DNA of 21,649 nt from a virus: positions 1 through 21,649 of the IMG/VR virus record IMGVR_UViG_3300042544_003482. The stretch is one strand, 5' to 3'. Under the pieces are notes generated by a model that had not been told where the DNA came from, did not search any database, and saw nothing but the letters and a program-made list of their open reading frames with translations. Both the position numbers and the translations under genes were made by a program. Positions 7,972-14,700 of the stretch are shown here, in pieces. Every line of letters begins with the position of its first letter. Within the stretch, counting starts at the first letter, position 1.

Positions 7972-8505
7972 TTACATTTTATATATCCAGCTCGTATCTG
8001 AAAAGATCTCAGTCGGTTCTCCTAAGCAATCCTTCACAGCTTGCAATACTTCTGGCATATAACTATCATGACCTGCTATATAGCCTCCGGATTTAACTTT
8101 ATGTTTCCATGCAGTAATATCTTGAACAACAGCTTCATATGTATGATCAGCATCTATATAGACAAAATCGAGAGAATTATCTTCATATAGCTCAGATGCT
8201 TCTACACTTGGTAATTTTACTTTCTTAATATTTGTATATTCATGTAACATTGAATCAAACATTTTTTCAGCTTGCTCAACAGCAGCCCAACTCCATGGAT
8301 CAACACAATCTAGATGCTTACAGTGTAATGCAATTACCCTGCTACTCACACCAGAAAAACAACCTACTTCCACTCCGGAATCTGCATACGTTATATACCT
8401 TTTACATAAATCAATAAGACCGTCTACACAGTTTTCTTTTTCCAATGGTGACCAGTATACTCTTGGTGTTTGTAATAATAAATTAATTTTCTCGTCGTAT
8501 GTCAT
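7972..8505 (-). CDS. Class I SAM-dependent methyltransferase
   Basis: The 177-aa protein has a Rossmann methyltransferase core: motif I VEVGCFSG (45-52) for SAM binding, an acidic site at CVDPWSW (67-73), DFVYIDADHTYE (113-124) and GGYIAGHD (140-147). This resembles the Methyltransf_24 group, often found in glycan and surface-polysaccharide clusters, where the D-x-D-H site can hold a metal. It ends a run of four glycosyltransferases, and its start overlaps the last of them by 4 nt (ATGA). It therefore probably methylates a sugar or the same acceptor the glycosyltransferases work on; the substrate is not visible. It is shorter than free-standing relatives but appears complete. Confidence 0.8.
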   Translation of the reverse strand: MTYDEKINLLLQTPRVYWSPLEKENCVDGLIDLCKRYITYADSGVEVGCFSGVSSRVIALHCKHLDCVDPWSWAAVEQAEKMFDSMLHEYTNIKKVKLPSVEASELYEDNSLDFVYIDADHTYEAVVQDITAWKHKVKSGGYIAGHDSYMPEVLQAVKDCLGEPTEIFSDTSWIYKM

Positions 8506-9041
8506 CTTAAGTAATTATAGAATGAAATGTATTTATCAATACTAAACTTGTTATTAGTTTTTTTATTTACTTCTTCTGCGAAAAGACCATCACTATGATA
8601 AGCATCAAGCTGCCATTGCAAATTGCCTATAACTTCTCGTTTAACCATAAATGACCCGCTATCTATACTACCAACTGTAAATATGCCTGCATTAAGTCTA
8701 TGCGAGCCGTCCTTATTAATTTGTTTCCAGCTAATTAGGTCATAATTACATTCTTTGACTTCCTGCCAGAATTCCGGGTGCATAACTGTGTCATCGTCAA
8801 TCATTAAGACGTAACCCTCATCTATTAATAAATTTGCAAAATTACGCTGCGAGTGACCTGCTACACTCTTTTCATTTTTGTGCAAATAATACTCTGCATT
8901 ACTTGGTAGTTGTATATTCGGAATTTCATCTGAATCAAAAACAACAATCCATCTATAGTTGCCGCGAGGTATATTAATGCTCTCCGCTATCCTTGTAAGG
9001 TTATCAGGTCTAGAACAAGGTGTTACAATATTAATTAACAT
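8502..9041 (-). CDS. Small GT-A fold glycosyltransferase
   Basis: The 179-aa protein begins with the Rossmann-like first strand of GT-A enzymes (INIVTPCSRPDNLTRI), followed by WIVVFDSDE (31-39), a conserved GHSQRN (62-67), and the metal-binding D-D-D at 82-84 in VLMIDDDTVMHPEFW. D-x-D-type triads bind the divalent cation and nucleotide sugar. It is short for a glycosyltransferase, covering mainly the catalytic core, with a later DSGSFMV and acidic GLFAEEV that could hold the acceptor site. It overlaps the methyltransferase start by 4 nt. A late-type ACTAAATA box lies 35 nt upstream, overlapping the stop of the preceding glycosyltransferase. Sugar and acceptor are unknown. Confidence 0.8.
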   Translation of the reverse strand: MLINIVTPCSRPDNLTRIAESINIPRGNYRWIVVFDSDEIPNIQLPSNAEYYLHKNEKSVAGHSQRNFANLLIDEGYVLMIDDDTVMHPEFWQEVKECNYDLISWKQINKDGSHRLNAGIFTVGSIDSGSFMVKREVIGNLQWQLDAYHSDGLFAEEVNKKTNNKFSIDKYISFYNYLR

Positions 9042-9076
9042 ATTTTATATAATTTAAGATACTATAAATAAAGACA

Positions 9077-9084
9077 TATTTAGT
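9077..9084 (-). promoter_or_regulatory. Late-promoter-like box ACTAAATA upstream of glycosyltransferase
   Basis: The box contains the TAA stop (9082-9080) of the upstream glycosyltransferase and lies 35 nt before the ATG at 9041, so a short leader is predicted, unlike the other boxes. Confidence 0.35.
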
Positions 9085-9730
9085 TGTGAATGTATAAAGT
9101 TTGTGGTACCTTAACAATTGTTTTACCCGTGGTTTTTAATACAGTAATCAAATCATTAACTAAATGCCAATCTGCTGCATATTCGTGTACTTTGATACCA
9201 GTCTGCTTTATAAGCAGTGTTTCTGCAGCAAAATTTCCGATGTCTATATAATTTACTTCTAATTTTGAATCTACATACTTGTTATATTTTTTACCATCTC
9301 TTATATGATCTAAAACAAAATCACAGAAAACAAAACCCACATTATTTGTACTATTACATGCTTGTTCAAACCGCTCTACGAAAATAGGAACATAGTAATT
9401 ATCAAACCCAGTCATAATTGTGAATTTACAATCCGAAGATAGCATTCCTAATTCTCTCGGCGTGTGTCCATAGTCATTATATCTTTTGTCTGTACTAAAA
9501 TATGAAAAATTAGAAAGGTCAAAATATTTCTCTAACTGACTATATGTTGTTGATTCATAACCGTCAGATATAACAGACATATGAAAGTTTTGACATGTTT
9601 GTGCAAGAAGACAATTAATTATTACTTCTAATTTGTACCCTCCACTATAAGTCGGTATAACTATATGAAAGAGTTTATCGTTATCTGGTTTATACGAGCT
9701 ATGAAGTGTAAGTTTTGATGTTATTTCCAT
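9080..9730 (-). CDS. GT2-like glycosyltransferase with altered D-x-D site
   Basis: The 216-aa protein has a family 2 GT-A core: HIVIPTYSGGYKLEVIINCL (22-41) as the first strand and helix, MSVISDGYES (51-60) at the nucleotide site, and HTPRELGM (89-96). Where the D-x-D metal motif should lie it has TGFDNYYVP (107-115), so only one aspartate remains, followed by Asn. This may mean altered metal binding or a different donor. A later WHLVNDL may complete the site. It overlaps the upstream glycosyltransferase by 10 nt, consistent with one polycistronic unit. Donor and acceptor cannot be deduced. Confidence 0.75.
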   Translation of the reverse strand: MEITSKLTLHSSYKPDNDKLFHIVIPTYSGGYKLEVIINCLLAQTCQNFHMSVISDGYESTTYSQLEKYFDLSNFSYFSTDKRYNDYGHTPRELGMLSSDCKFTIMTGFDNYYVPIFVERFEQACNSTNNVGFVFCDFVLDHIRDGKKYNKYVDSKLEVNYIDIGNFAAETLLIKQTGIKVHEYAADWHLVNDLITVLKTTGKTIVKVPQTLYIHN

Positions 9731-10389
9731 TTTGATAAAAATTTATTTTGCTGACCATGTGTTAGATCATTATTACGTTCTTTAAGTAGATCGTGGGAAC
9801 CACTCACGAAATGATGGACTCTCGAATCTTTAACTACGCAGTGCTTTATATTATTCTTCTGAAGAGTCATTGCGTAATCGTTGTCTTGATACCAAAACTC
9901 AAAAGTCTCGTCGAATAGATTACATGTATCTAGTACGCTTCTATGTAATAGAATACACCACCCACAAATGTGTTTCGAGACAGTATACCCAACTTCATAC
10001 TTGTCGAGCGATGCATGTAGATGCCATGTTGGACTGCATGGACTAAACGATCTTACACCTGGATTAGCTGTAATTGCTTCAGACATATGAGTCCACCAAT
10101 CTTTAAAAAAGAACAGATCGTTATTACATAGTAATATCCATTCTGATACACATTCAGTAATACCAATATTTAAAAACTTATTATAGTTAAACGTACATTC
10201 AGGGTAGATTACATTGCAGCCGTTGTATAAGAAACCTTCTTCTTTAATCTTGTTACTACTTTCACTTTCAACAACTACGATTTTACCTTCGTAGTCATTA
10301 CTAGCCTTCAAACTGTTAATCGTACGACATGTTAGGCCATAGTGAGAGAGATCTGATGTCTTGCTAAGTATTACTGTATCAACTCTCAT
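9721..10389 (-). CDS. GT2 family glycosyltransferase
   Basis: The 222-aa protein has the hallmarks of rhamnosyltransferase-like family 2 enzymes: IVVVESESS (37-45), NYNKFLNIGI (69-78), the metal-binding region WILLCNNDLFF (84-94) with N-N-D in place of D-x-D, a CGWCILLHR strand (142-150), and the base region FEFWYQDNDYAMTLQ (163-177), like the (E/Q)D-x-D of the family. The C-terminal VHHFVSGSH matches the H-x-x-x-S-G end common in such proteins. It overlaps both neighbours by about 10 nt and has no Shine-Dalgarno. Within the block it most resembles a polymer-type sugar transferase, but the product is unknown. Confidence 0.82.
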   Translation of the reverse strand: MRVDTVILSKTSDLSHYGLTCRTINSLKASNDYEGKIVVVESESSNKIKEEGFLYNGCNVIYPECTFNYNKFLNIGITECVSEWILLCNNDLFFFKDWWTHMSEAITANPGVRSFSPCSPTWHLHASLDKYEVGYTVSKHICGWCILLHRSVLDTCNLFDETFEFWYQDNDYAMTLQKNNIKHCVVKDSRVHHFVSGSHDLLKERNNDLTHGQQNKFLSKWK

Positions 10390-11215
10390 TTACTTTTAAT
10401 TCTTTTAAAAATTTAACTACATCTGCTTGTGCACTATCAGAAACGCCGTCTCGGCCAAATGGATATACACCATATTTTGATTTAAAATAATCTACTGACG
10501 AACGGATATTATCATACCACTCTTTCTGCCTTTCTGTGGTTTTGATAGATGAGCTTTCTTCTGAGCATGCCTGCTCTTCGATGTAGTCAGTTGAGTTAGC
10601 GAGGTCCGCCCACCACCAATAAGGTGTAGAGTAACCTTTCAGAGCGAGTTCGTAGCTATGCGAGACATGGTCAAACGCATTACGAAACTCTTCGTCAATT
10701 AAACCTACATCATCTAGACAAGCTTTTGTATAATAACAAAACGCTCCAACACAGTGTTGATTTAATGCGAGAGAGAAGTCGCCATAATCTACAACCAAGC
10801 GTGGATGTGGCTTACCTTTAGAGACACCATTCCTATTGGCTGGTCCGTGATAGCCGAACATCATGTGCTGTACGCCGCTTTTCTTTGATGCATTAATATA
10901 TGCTTCAAAGATATTCGGATCTTTAATAAGCATATCGTCTTCAATTAGAAAGATGTGATCGCACCCTTTATCTAAAAGATGTTGTAATGCTTGATTCTTT
11001 GAAATAGCAACGCCAGTATTTTTTGTATGTTGTATTAGATCTACAGTATTTGAATAAATCGTAGGCGTACCAGAATAAGGCTTGCCGTCATTAACGACCA
11101 CATATTCATCAATATGGTCACAGCAGATCTCAAGAGACTTCCAACATTTCCAGAAAAACTCTTCTCTATCTTTGGTTATAATACCAATACCGATTCTTTC
11201 CTTTACTTCCGACAT
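10379..11215 (-). CDS. GT2-like glycosyltransferase
   Basis: From the ATG at 11215 the protein is 278 aa. It has IGIGIITKDREEFFWKCW (8-25), VVVNDGKPY (39-47), NTGVAISKNQALQHL (66-80) and the metal triad FLIEDDMLI (89-97), all typical of GT-A enzymes. A later CVGAFCYYTKACLDDVGLID and FDHVSHSYELALKGY resemble the acceptor and base region of relatives. The longer reading from 11278 would overlap the NTPase gene by 62 nt and add a Lys/Asn-rich stretch unlike the family. The 11215 ATG instead lies 1 nt after the NTPase stop, so it is preferred. It is the first of four glycosyltransferases in the direction of transcription. Confidence 0.82.
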   Translation of the reverse strand: MSEVKERIGIGIITKDREEFFWKCWKSLEICCDHIDEYVVVNDGKPYSGTPTIYSNTVDLIQHTKNTGVAISKNQALQHLLDKGCDHIFLIEDDMLIKDPNIFEAYINASKKSGVQHMMFGYHGPANRNGVSKGKPHPRLVVDYGDFSLALNQHCVGAFCYYTKACLDDVGLIDEEFRNAFDHVSHSYELALKGYSTPYWWWADLANSTDYIEEQACSEESSSIKTTERQKEWYDNIRSSVDYFKSKYGVYPFGRDGVSDSAQADVVKFLKELKVNES

Positions 11216-11216
11216 A

Positions 11217-11948
11217 TTATTTAATACCGAATTTTTTCCAAAGTTCTTTCTCAGCTTGCTCTTGTTTGAGAGCTTCATTCTGAGCTTTAATTAACTGTTC
11301 AAGCTCATCAAGCTTATCTGGTGCAAAGATAGAACTCTCTTCACCGTAAAAATCGCCTTCTGGTGTTACATACTCTGCAATCATATCTACTCTACCTTGA
11401 ATACTTGTAGGTAATTCGATAACAGCAGGCGAATCATTTAACGGGTAAAATATATCAGCATCATAATTTTGACGATACTGTTCATATAATGCTGCAAAGA
11501 TATTGTCAATTTCGATAATGAATTCACGATTAGTTTCTCTTACACCATCCTCTTCAATAGTAATAGAAGGGTCATATCTCAACAAGAAGATAATATCTAG
11601 CTGTCTCATTGATTCCTTTGTAATGTTAATACACTTATCAACAAATTTCTTATCAAATCCCTCAATACCTTTACCATGAGCCCATAGTGTATATGCAAGG
11701 TTATCTAGAGGACATCTATCATAGATAACTTTAGAGTCTTTAGTATGCTTCTGCATTTCATCAACCATGAAGTTGAGAATAGACCACTGAGTATCAGTAG
11801 TTGTTTCAGCAGAATGCGCGAGGCCACCTTCTGTTATGACCTCGCGATATGTTTTTTCAGGAGTTTTATACTTGTCCCATACAGCAAGAAAATTCTTTAG
11901 TAAGGTTGATTTTCCACTGTTGGCTGTGCCAGATATAGCAATTCTCAT
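11217..11948 (-). CDS. P-loop NTPase (AAA_28/NadR-like kinase fold)
   Basis: The 243-aa protein opens with a strand and Walker A motif, IAISGTANSGKSTLL (3-17). It then has YREVITEGG, VIYDRCPLDNLAY as a DR-x-P region typical of P-loop nucleoside or nucleotide kinases, a hydrophobic IIFLLRYDP (~139-147), and REFIIEIDNIF. The last ~35 residues are charged and Gln-rich, probably a coiled coil. This is the AAA_28/NadR-like group, which includes small-molecule kinases; the substrate is not clear. It directly precedes the glycosyltransferases, with the next ATG 1 nt after its stop, so a role in the same pathway is possible. A convincing sigma-70-like promoter lies just upstream, inside the end of the HNH gene. 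Confidence 0.75.
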   Translation of the reverse strand: MRIAISGTANSGKSTLLKNFLAVWDKYKTPEKTYREVITEGGLAHSAETTTDTQWSILNFMVDEMQKHTKDSKVIYDRCPLDNLAYTLWAHGKGIEGFDKKFVDKCINITKESMRQLDIIFLLRYDPSITIEEDGVRETNREFIIEIDNIFAALYEQYRQNYDADIFYPLNDSPAVIELPTSIQGRVDMIAEYVTPEGDFYGEESSIFAPDKLDELEQLIKAQNEALKQEQAEKELWKKFGIK

Positions 11949-11954
11949 ATACTA

Positions 11955-11982
11955 TATATACACTACATTATGTATTTTTCAA
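11955..11982 (-). promoter_or_regulatory. Sigma-70-like promoter for the NTPase and glycosyltransferase run
   Basis: TTGAAA (11977-11982), a 16-nt spacer and TATATA (11955-11960) on the minus strand precede the NTPase ATG by 6 nt. The -35 falls inside the last codons of the HNH gene. It would drive the NTPase, four glycosyltransferases and the methyltransferase. Confidence 0.45.
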
Positions 11983-12570
11983 GAAGGCAGACCACTCTTC
12001 TTTATAAACATCGTAAATCATACCGTTTTGCGGCTTGTACGGTTTATATCGAAGTTTGAGACCTGCTTCTTCTGGCGACATACTACCCTTCATAGAGTTA
12101 AGACCACGGTCGCAACAAGCGAGATTCTCCCATGTATCCTTACCGCCTTTACTACGAGGTACAACATGATCAATGCTTAGTTCGTGCTTAGCAAGCTTTT
12201 TGCCAGTGTAGATGCATGTAAAGTTATCACGCTTATAGATATTATGTTTGGTAGGAAACTGAATACGTGCATAGATAATTTTACTATAGTTAGCGCATAC
12301 AACTACCTGAGGTACACGTACAGGTCCTCTTGCTGTCTGAAGGTATTCGTCATACGACCTGATAGGTAGCTTGAGCCACTCATCAGGTCCATGAACTGCA
12401 GAAAAATATTCAATCGATTCGAAGTCAATATCTCCATCATCGTTTGTTTCATACGAAATATCGAGAGGAGTTACTGAGCCAGAAAAGATATTACCGAAAG
12501 TTTTTTCTATACCTTCTACACCGATAGGGAAGTAGAATTTATTTAATACAAGAATTTTATGTGATTTCAC
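11968..12570 (-). CDS. HNH endonuclease
   Basis: The 200-aa protein carries an HNH nuclease core at 112-172: YKRDNFTCIYTGKKL, then LSIDHVVPRSKGGKDTWENL with the catalytic D-H, and LNSMKGSMSPEEAGLKL. Only one residue of each usual zinc-binding Cys pair remains (C119, and C152 or C153), as in many phage relatives whose fold lacks the zinc knuckle. The N-terminal 110 residues match a domain that accompanies this HNH in bacterial and phage genes. The start is GTG at 12570; the nearby upstream ATG is out of frame. It could be a homing-type nuclease or a DNA-processing enzyme; nothing here settles which. The NTPase promoter lies in its 3' end. Confidence 0.85.
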   Translation of the reverse strand: MKSHKILVLNKFYFPIGVEGIEKTFGNIFSGSVTPLDISYETNDDGDIDFESIEYFSAVHGPDEWLKLPIRSYDEYLQTARGPVRVPQVVVCANYSKIIYARIQFPTKHNIYKRDNFTCIYTGKKLAKHELSIDHVVPRSKGGKDTWENLACCDRGLNSMKGSMSPEEAGLKLRYKPYKPQNGMIYDVYKEEWSAFLKNT

Positions 12571-12592
12571 AACATGATTGTATTAGGGTTCA

Positions 12593-12946
12593 TTATGTTT
12601 GTTGCAGTCTATAGAGTAGGTGATTGAATTCACCTTCAATTTCATCAACAATGTTTTTAAGATCGCCATATTCACTGACAAGTTGACCTAGATATTCTAG
12701 AACACTATCTCTCATTGCAGTATAACGTGCAATTGTATCATTAGTGTATGAGTCTGACTTAATAGTATATATTTTCTGTTCAGTGTCAATAGCAAATCTA
12801 CCATAGTAGATTTCAACAAACTTATCAAACAACCCATCAAATGCTTCATATGCAGTACCTAGAGCTTTATGCTCTGCATATGATTTTGTCTGCCAATGAT
12901 CAATTTTTAGTTGGTTAAGTACGGTAAAAACAACGCTTAGTTTCAT
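12593..12946 (-). CDS. DUF5856, Dps/ferritin-like small protein
   Basis: The 117-aa all-helical protein has the signature IDHWQTKSYAEHKALGTAYE (15-34), then DGLFDKFVEIYYGRF (37-51). This matches DUF5856 of marine phages and resembles the Dps motif in which H-W, H, D and E (here H17, H26, D41, E45) line a metal site. Dps proteins oxidise iron and protect DNA, but this protein is shorter than Dps (about 160 aa) and iron binding is untested. The C-terminal helices end in VDEIEGEFNHLLYRL. It starts 18 nt after queE, with no Shine-Dalgarno; a TATATT-like -10 lies 2 nt before its ATG. Confidence 0.75.
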   Translation of the reverse strand: MKLSVVFTVLNQLKIDHWQTKSYAEHKALGTAYEAFDGLFDKFVEIYYGRFAIDTEQKIYTIKSDSYTNDTIARYTAMRDSVLEYLGQLVSEYGDLKNIVDEIEGEFNHLLYRLQQT

Positions 12947-12964
12947 ATAATATAGTAGTTTGAA

Positions 12965-13723
12965 TTAGACTTTAAGTGCTTTATCCCACAGAAGTAGGTG
13001 CAATCTTGGAGAGAAGTTAACATTAAGAGCTTTTGCATATTCAGCAACTGCAGGAGCTTTTTCGATATGTTCAGTTCGCGAACCACAGCATGGCATAAAC
13101 CAAATACGATTCAAAGGACAGTTAATACCATTCTTGTCATTGACATATTTACGCCAAATCTCATCAAGATCTTCAGAGGTATTGATTACGAATTTAAATC
13201 CTGAGAAGTGATCGACATGCCACTTAAGTACTTCAGGCTTGTATGTCTTATCTTCAGGGTCTCCATTAGAAGTAAGCTTAGGAGATGTAGTAAATGTTGC
13301 CTCCCAACGATTAACCCATTCTTCATCAGGCATAATAGTCGCATTCGTTTCAAAATCGATACGCGGAACAAATTCGTATCTTTCAGAGAAAGCCTGAACA
13401 AACTTCAAGAGCTGCTTTTGCGAAATTAAAGGTTCGCCGCCAGTTAATTTAAGAATTGCATTAGCCTTTAGCTTCTCGATAAGGTTTTGCTTCTCATAAA
13501 GTTCAAAGATTTCATTGAATGTCATCTTATTCTTTATAGACCAAGAGATAAACGAGTCGCAGCCATGAGGTGAGTCAGCGCTCGCAAAATTTTTGCATGT
13601 AAGATTACACATAGACATTCTCATGAATACCGAAGGTTGACCTACATATTCACCCTCTCCCTCAATCGTGAAAAATACTAAATCATCACTCAAAAATAAA
13701 GTTTCTTTATCGCAATTAATCAT
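12965..13723 (-). CDS. queE: 7-carboxy-7-deazaguanine synthase (QueE)
   Basis: The 252-aa radical SAM enzyme converts 6-carboxytetrahydropterin to 7-carboxy-7-deazaguanine, the third step of the deazaguanine pathway. The QueE-specific start FFTIEGEGEYVGQPSVFMRM (17-36), the cluster region beginning at C39, LKLTGGEPLIS, FVPRIDFETNA and TTSPKL are all present. The cluster cysteines are C39, C43 and C55, spaced C-x3-C-x11-C instead of C-x3-C-x2-C, through a 9-residue insertion ending in SPHGCDS. The ATG at 13723 is chosen because the protein then starts close to the conserved core; an upstream in-frame ATG (13777) adds 18 unconserved Phe/Tyr/Asn-rich residues. A sigma-70-like promoter lies just upstream. 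Confidence 0.9.
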   Translation of the reverse strand: MINCDKETLFLSDDLVFFTIEGEGEYVGQPSVFMRMSMCNLTCKNFASADSPHGCDSFISWSIKNKMTFNEIFELYEKQNLIEKLKANAILKLTGGEPLISQKQLLKFVQAFSERYEFVPRIDFETNATIMPDEEWVNRWEATFTTSPKLTSNGDPEDKTYKPEVLKWHVDHFSGFKFVINTSEDLDEIWRKYVNDKNGINCPLNRIWFMPCCGSRTEHIEKAPAVAEYAKALNVNFSPRLHLLLWDKALKV

Positions 13724-13732
13724 ATAATTAAT

Positions 13733-13761
13733 GTTATAATAACTTTTAAAGAAATCAACAA
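13733..13761 (-). promoter_or_regulatory. Sigma-70-like promoter for queE
   Basis: TTGTTG (13756-13761), a 17-nt spacer and TATAAC (13733-13738) on the minus strand lie 9 nt before the preferred queE ATG at 13723. This supports that start over the one at 13777, which would lie upstream of the promoter. Confidence 0.4.
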
Positions 13762-13786
13762 AATTATATAAAACCATTACACGTTA

Positions 13787-13794
13787 CATAAATA
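13787..13794 (+). promoter_or_regulatory. Late-promoter-like box CATAAATA before the GIY-YIG gene
   Basis: CATAAATA is followed by 5 nt (TTAAT) and the ATG at 13800. Late expression from a closely placed promoter is common for T4 homing nuclease genes. Confidence 0.55.
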
Positions 13795-13799
13795 TTAAT

Positions 13800-14453
13800 A
13801 TGACATCAGACGGATTTGTATATCTTTGGTATGATAGAGATAGTAAAATGTTCTATTTAGGGTCGCATAAGGGACGCGAAGACGATGGTTATGTCTGCTC
13901 GTCAAAGCATATGCTTAAGGAGTACAAGGCTAGGCCAGAGAGCTTTAAGCGTAGAATTTTAGAGCGATGTGATGAGGCAGATATATTAAAGACAGAACAA
14001 AAGTGGTTAGATTTAATAAAGTCTAATGAATTATATTATAAGAGAGGTGTTTATTATAATGTAAAAAAGCACGCAGCTGGTGGCGATACAACAAAATACC
14101 ATAAAAATCGCGACGAAATTATACGTAAGAGGTATGGCAAAAAGCATAGTGAGTCTATTAAAGCTGCTATAAAGAAACGTACACCAGAAGCTACTTTACT
14201 TCATCAACAACGTAGGAGTAAGAGTTTAAGGACTACATACTTAAATGGATTTACGTTTTATCAATCAAAACCTATTACTGTTTTCTGTAACGGTATTATT
14301 TTTAATACATACTCTTCAATACTTGAAGCAGCGAGAGAGATACAATGCGATTATTCAACCTTCTTGAAACGAGTTAATTTAGGTATATGGATAGTTAAGC
14401 AAAAGCGAAAGCATCCTTTTAACGTAGGTGACATCATTACCTTTATCAACTAG
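13800..14453 (+). CDS. GIY-YIG homing endonuclease with NUMOD-type C-terminus
   Basis: The 217-aa protein has a divergent GIY-YIG core: FVYLW (6-10) and FYLGSHKG (18-25) in place of GIY and YIG, arginines near 51-52, a Glu in TEQKWLDLI (65-73) as the likely metal ligand, and YYNVKKHAAGG. Behind it is a NUMOD3-like patch (GKKHSESIKAAIKKR, ~113-127) and a NUMOD1-like DNA-binding region (~160-192, YSSILEAAREIQCDYSTFLK). This is the usual layout of phage homing nucleases. The gene runs against its neighbours, beginning 76 nt from the queE start on the other strand and overlapping the end of the convergent 84-aa gene by 8 nt. A CATAAATA late box lies exactly 5 nt before its ATG. Confidence 0.85.
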   Translation: MTSDGFVYLWYDRDSKMFYLGSHKGREDDGYVCSSKHMLKEYKARPESFKRRILERCDEADILKTEQKWLDLIKSNELYYKRGVYYNVKKHAAGGDTTKYHKNRDEIIRKRYGKKHSESIKAAIKKRTPEATLLHQQRRSKSLRTTYLNGFTFYQSKPITVFCNGIIFNTYSSILEAAREIQCDYSTFLKRVNLGIWIVKQKRKHPFNVGDIITFIN

Positions 14454-14700
14454 ACTTTTTCTTCCAGTTAACTCTTTTAGAGCTCTTCTTTTTATACATC
14501 TTACCTTTAATATTCTTACACTGCGCTTTTGTAGGTCTACAAGCAGGGTAAGAGCCTTTAGATGTATTTTTTCTACCGCATGGACCACCTGTCTTGCAGT
14601 TAATCCAACCTTTGAATTTTTTACCTTTCTTATCTACATGTGGCTGAAACCAATCTCGTAGATTCTCTAGTAATTGTCGTTGTGATACAGGTTCGTCCAT
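14446..14700 (-). CDS. Small basic Cys-containing protein (possible DUF5872)
   Basis: The 84-aa protein contains LRDWFQPHVDKKGKKFKGW (14-32), then NCKTGGPCGRK and YPACRPTKAQC, ending in a very Lys/Ser-rich tail with repeated KKKSS. The motif order W-F, G-W-x-x-C, P-C-G-R, Y-P-A-C-R-P-T is a known small domain of phages and large DNA viruses, which I place tentatively in DUF5872; its function is unknown. The four cysteines could bind zinc and the tail is suited to nucleic acid, but neither is shown. Its ATG overlaps the stop of the upstream gene (TAATG), so the pair is co-translated. It ends 8 nt inside the convergent GIY-YIG gene. Confidence 0.7.
   Translation of the reverse strand: MDEPVSQRQLLENLRDWFQPHVDKKGKKFKGWINCKTGGPCGRKNTSKGSYPACRPTKAQCKNIKGKMYKKKSSKRVNWKKKSS

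Noticed and set aside
9063-9070. TATAAATA on the plus strand
   Set aside because: It is a perfect late consensus, but no plus-strand gene follows; the next plus-strand gene is at 13800. It is probably chance in an AT-rich 38-nt gap.
11216-11278. Longer N-terminus for the first glycosyltransferase (ATG at 11278)
   Set aside because: It would overlap the NTPase coding end by 62 nt and adds a Lys/Asn-rich stretch; the ATG at 11215 follows the NTPase stop by 1 nt.
13724-13777. QueE start at the upstream in-frame ATG (13777)
   Set aside because: The extra 18 residues are Phe/Tyr/Asn-rich and unlike the family, and a promoter-like TTGTTG-17-TATAAC lies across them, 9 nt before the ATG at 13723.
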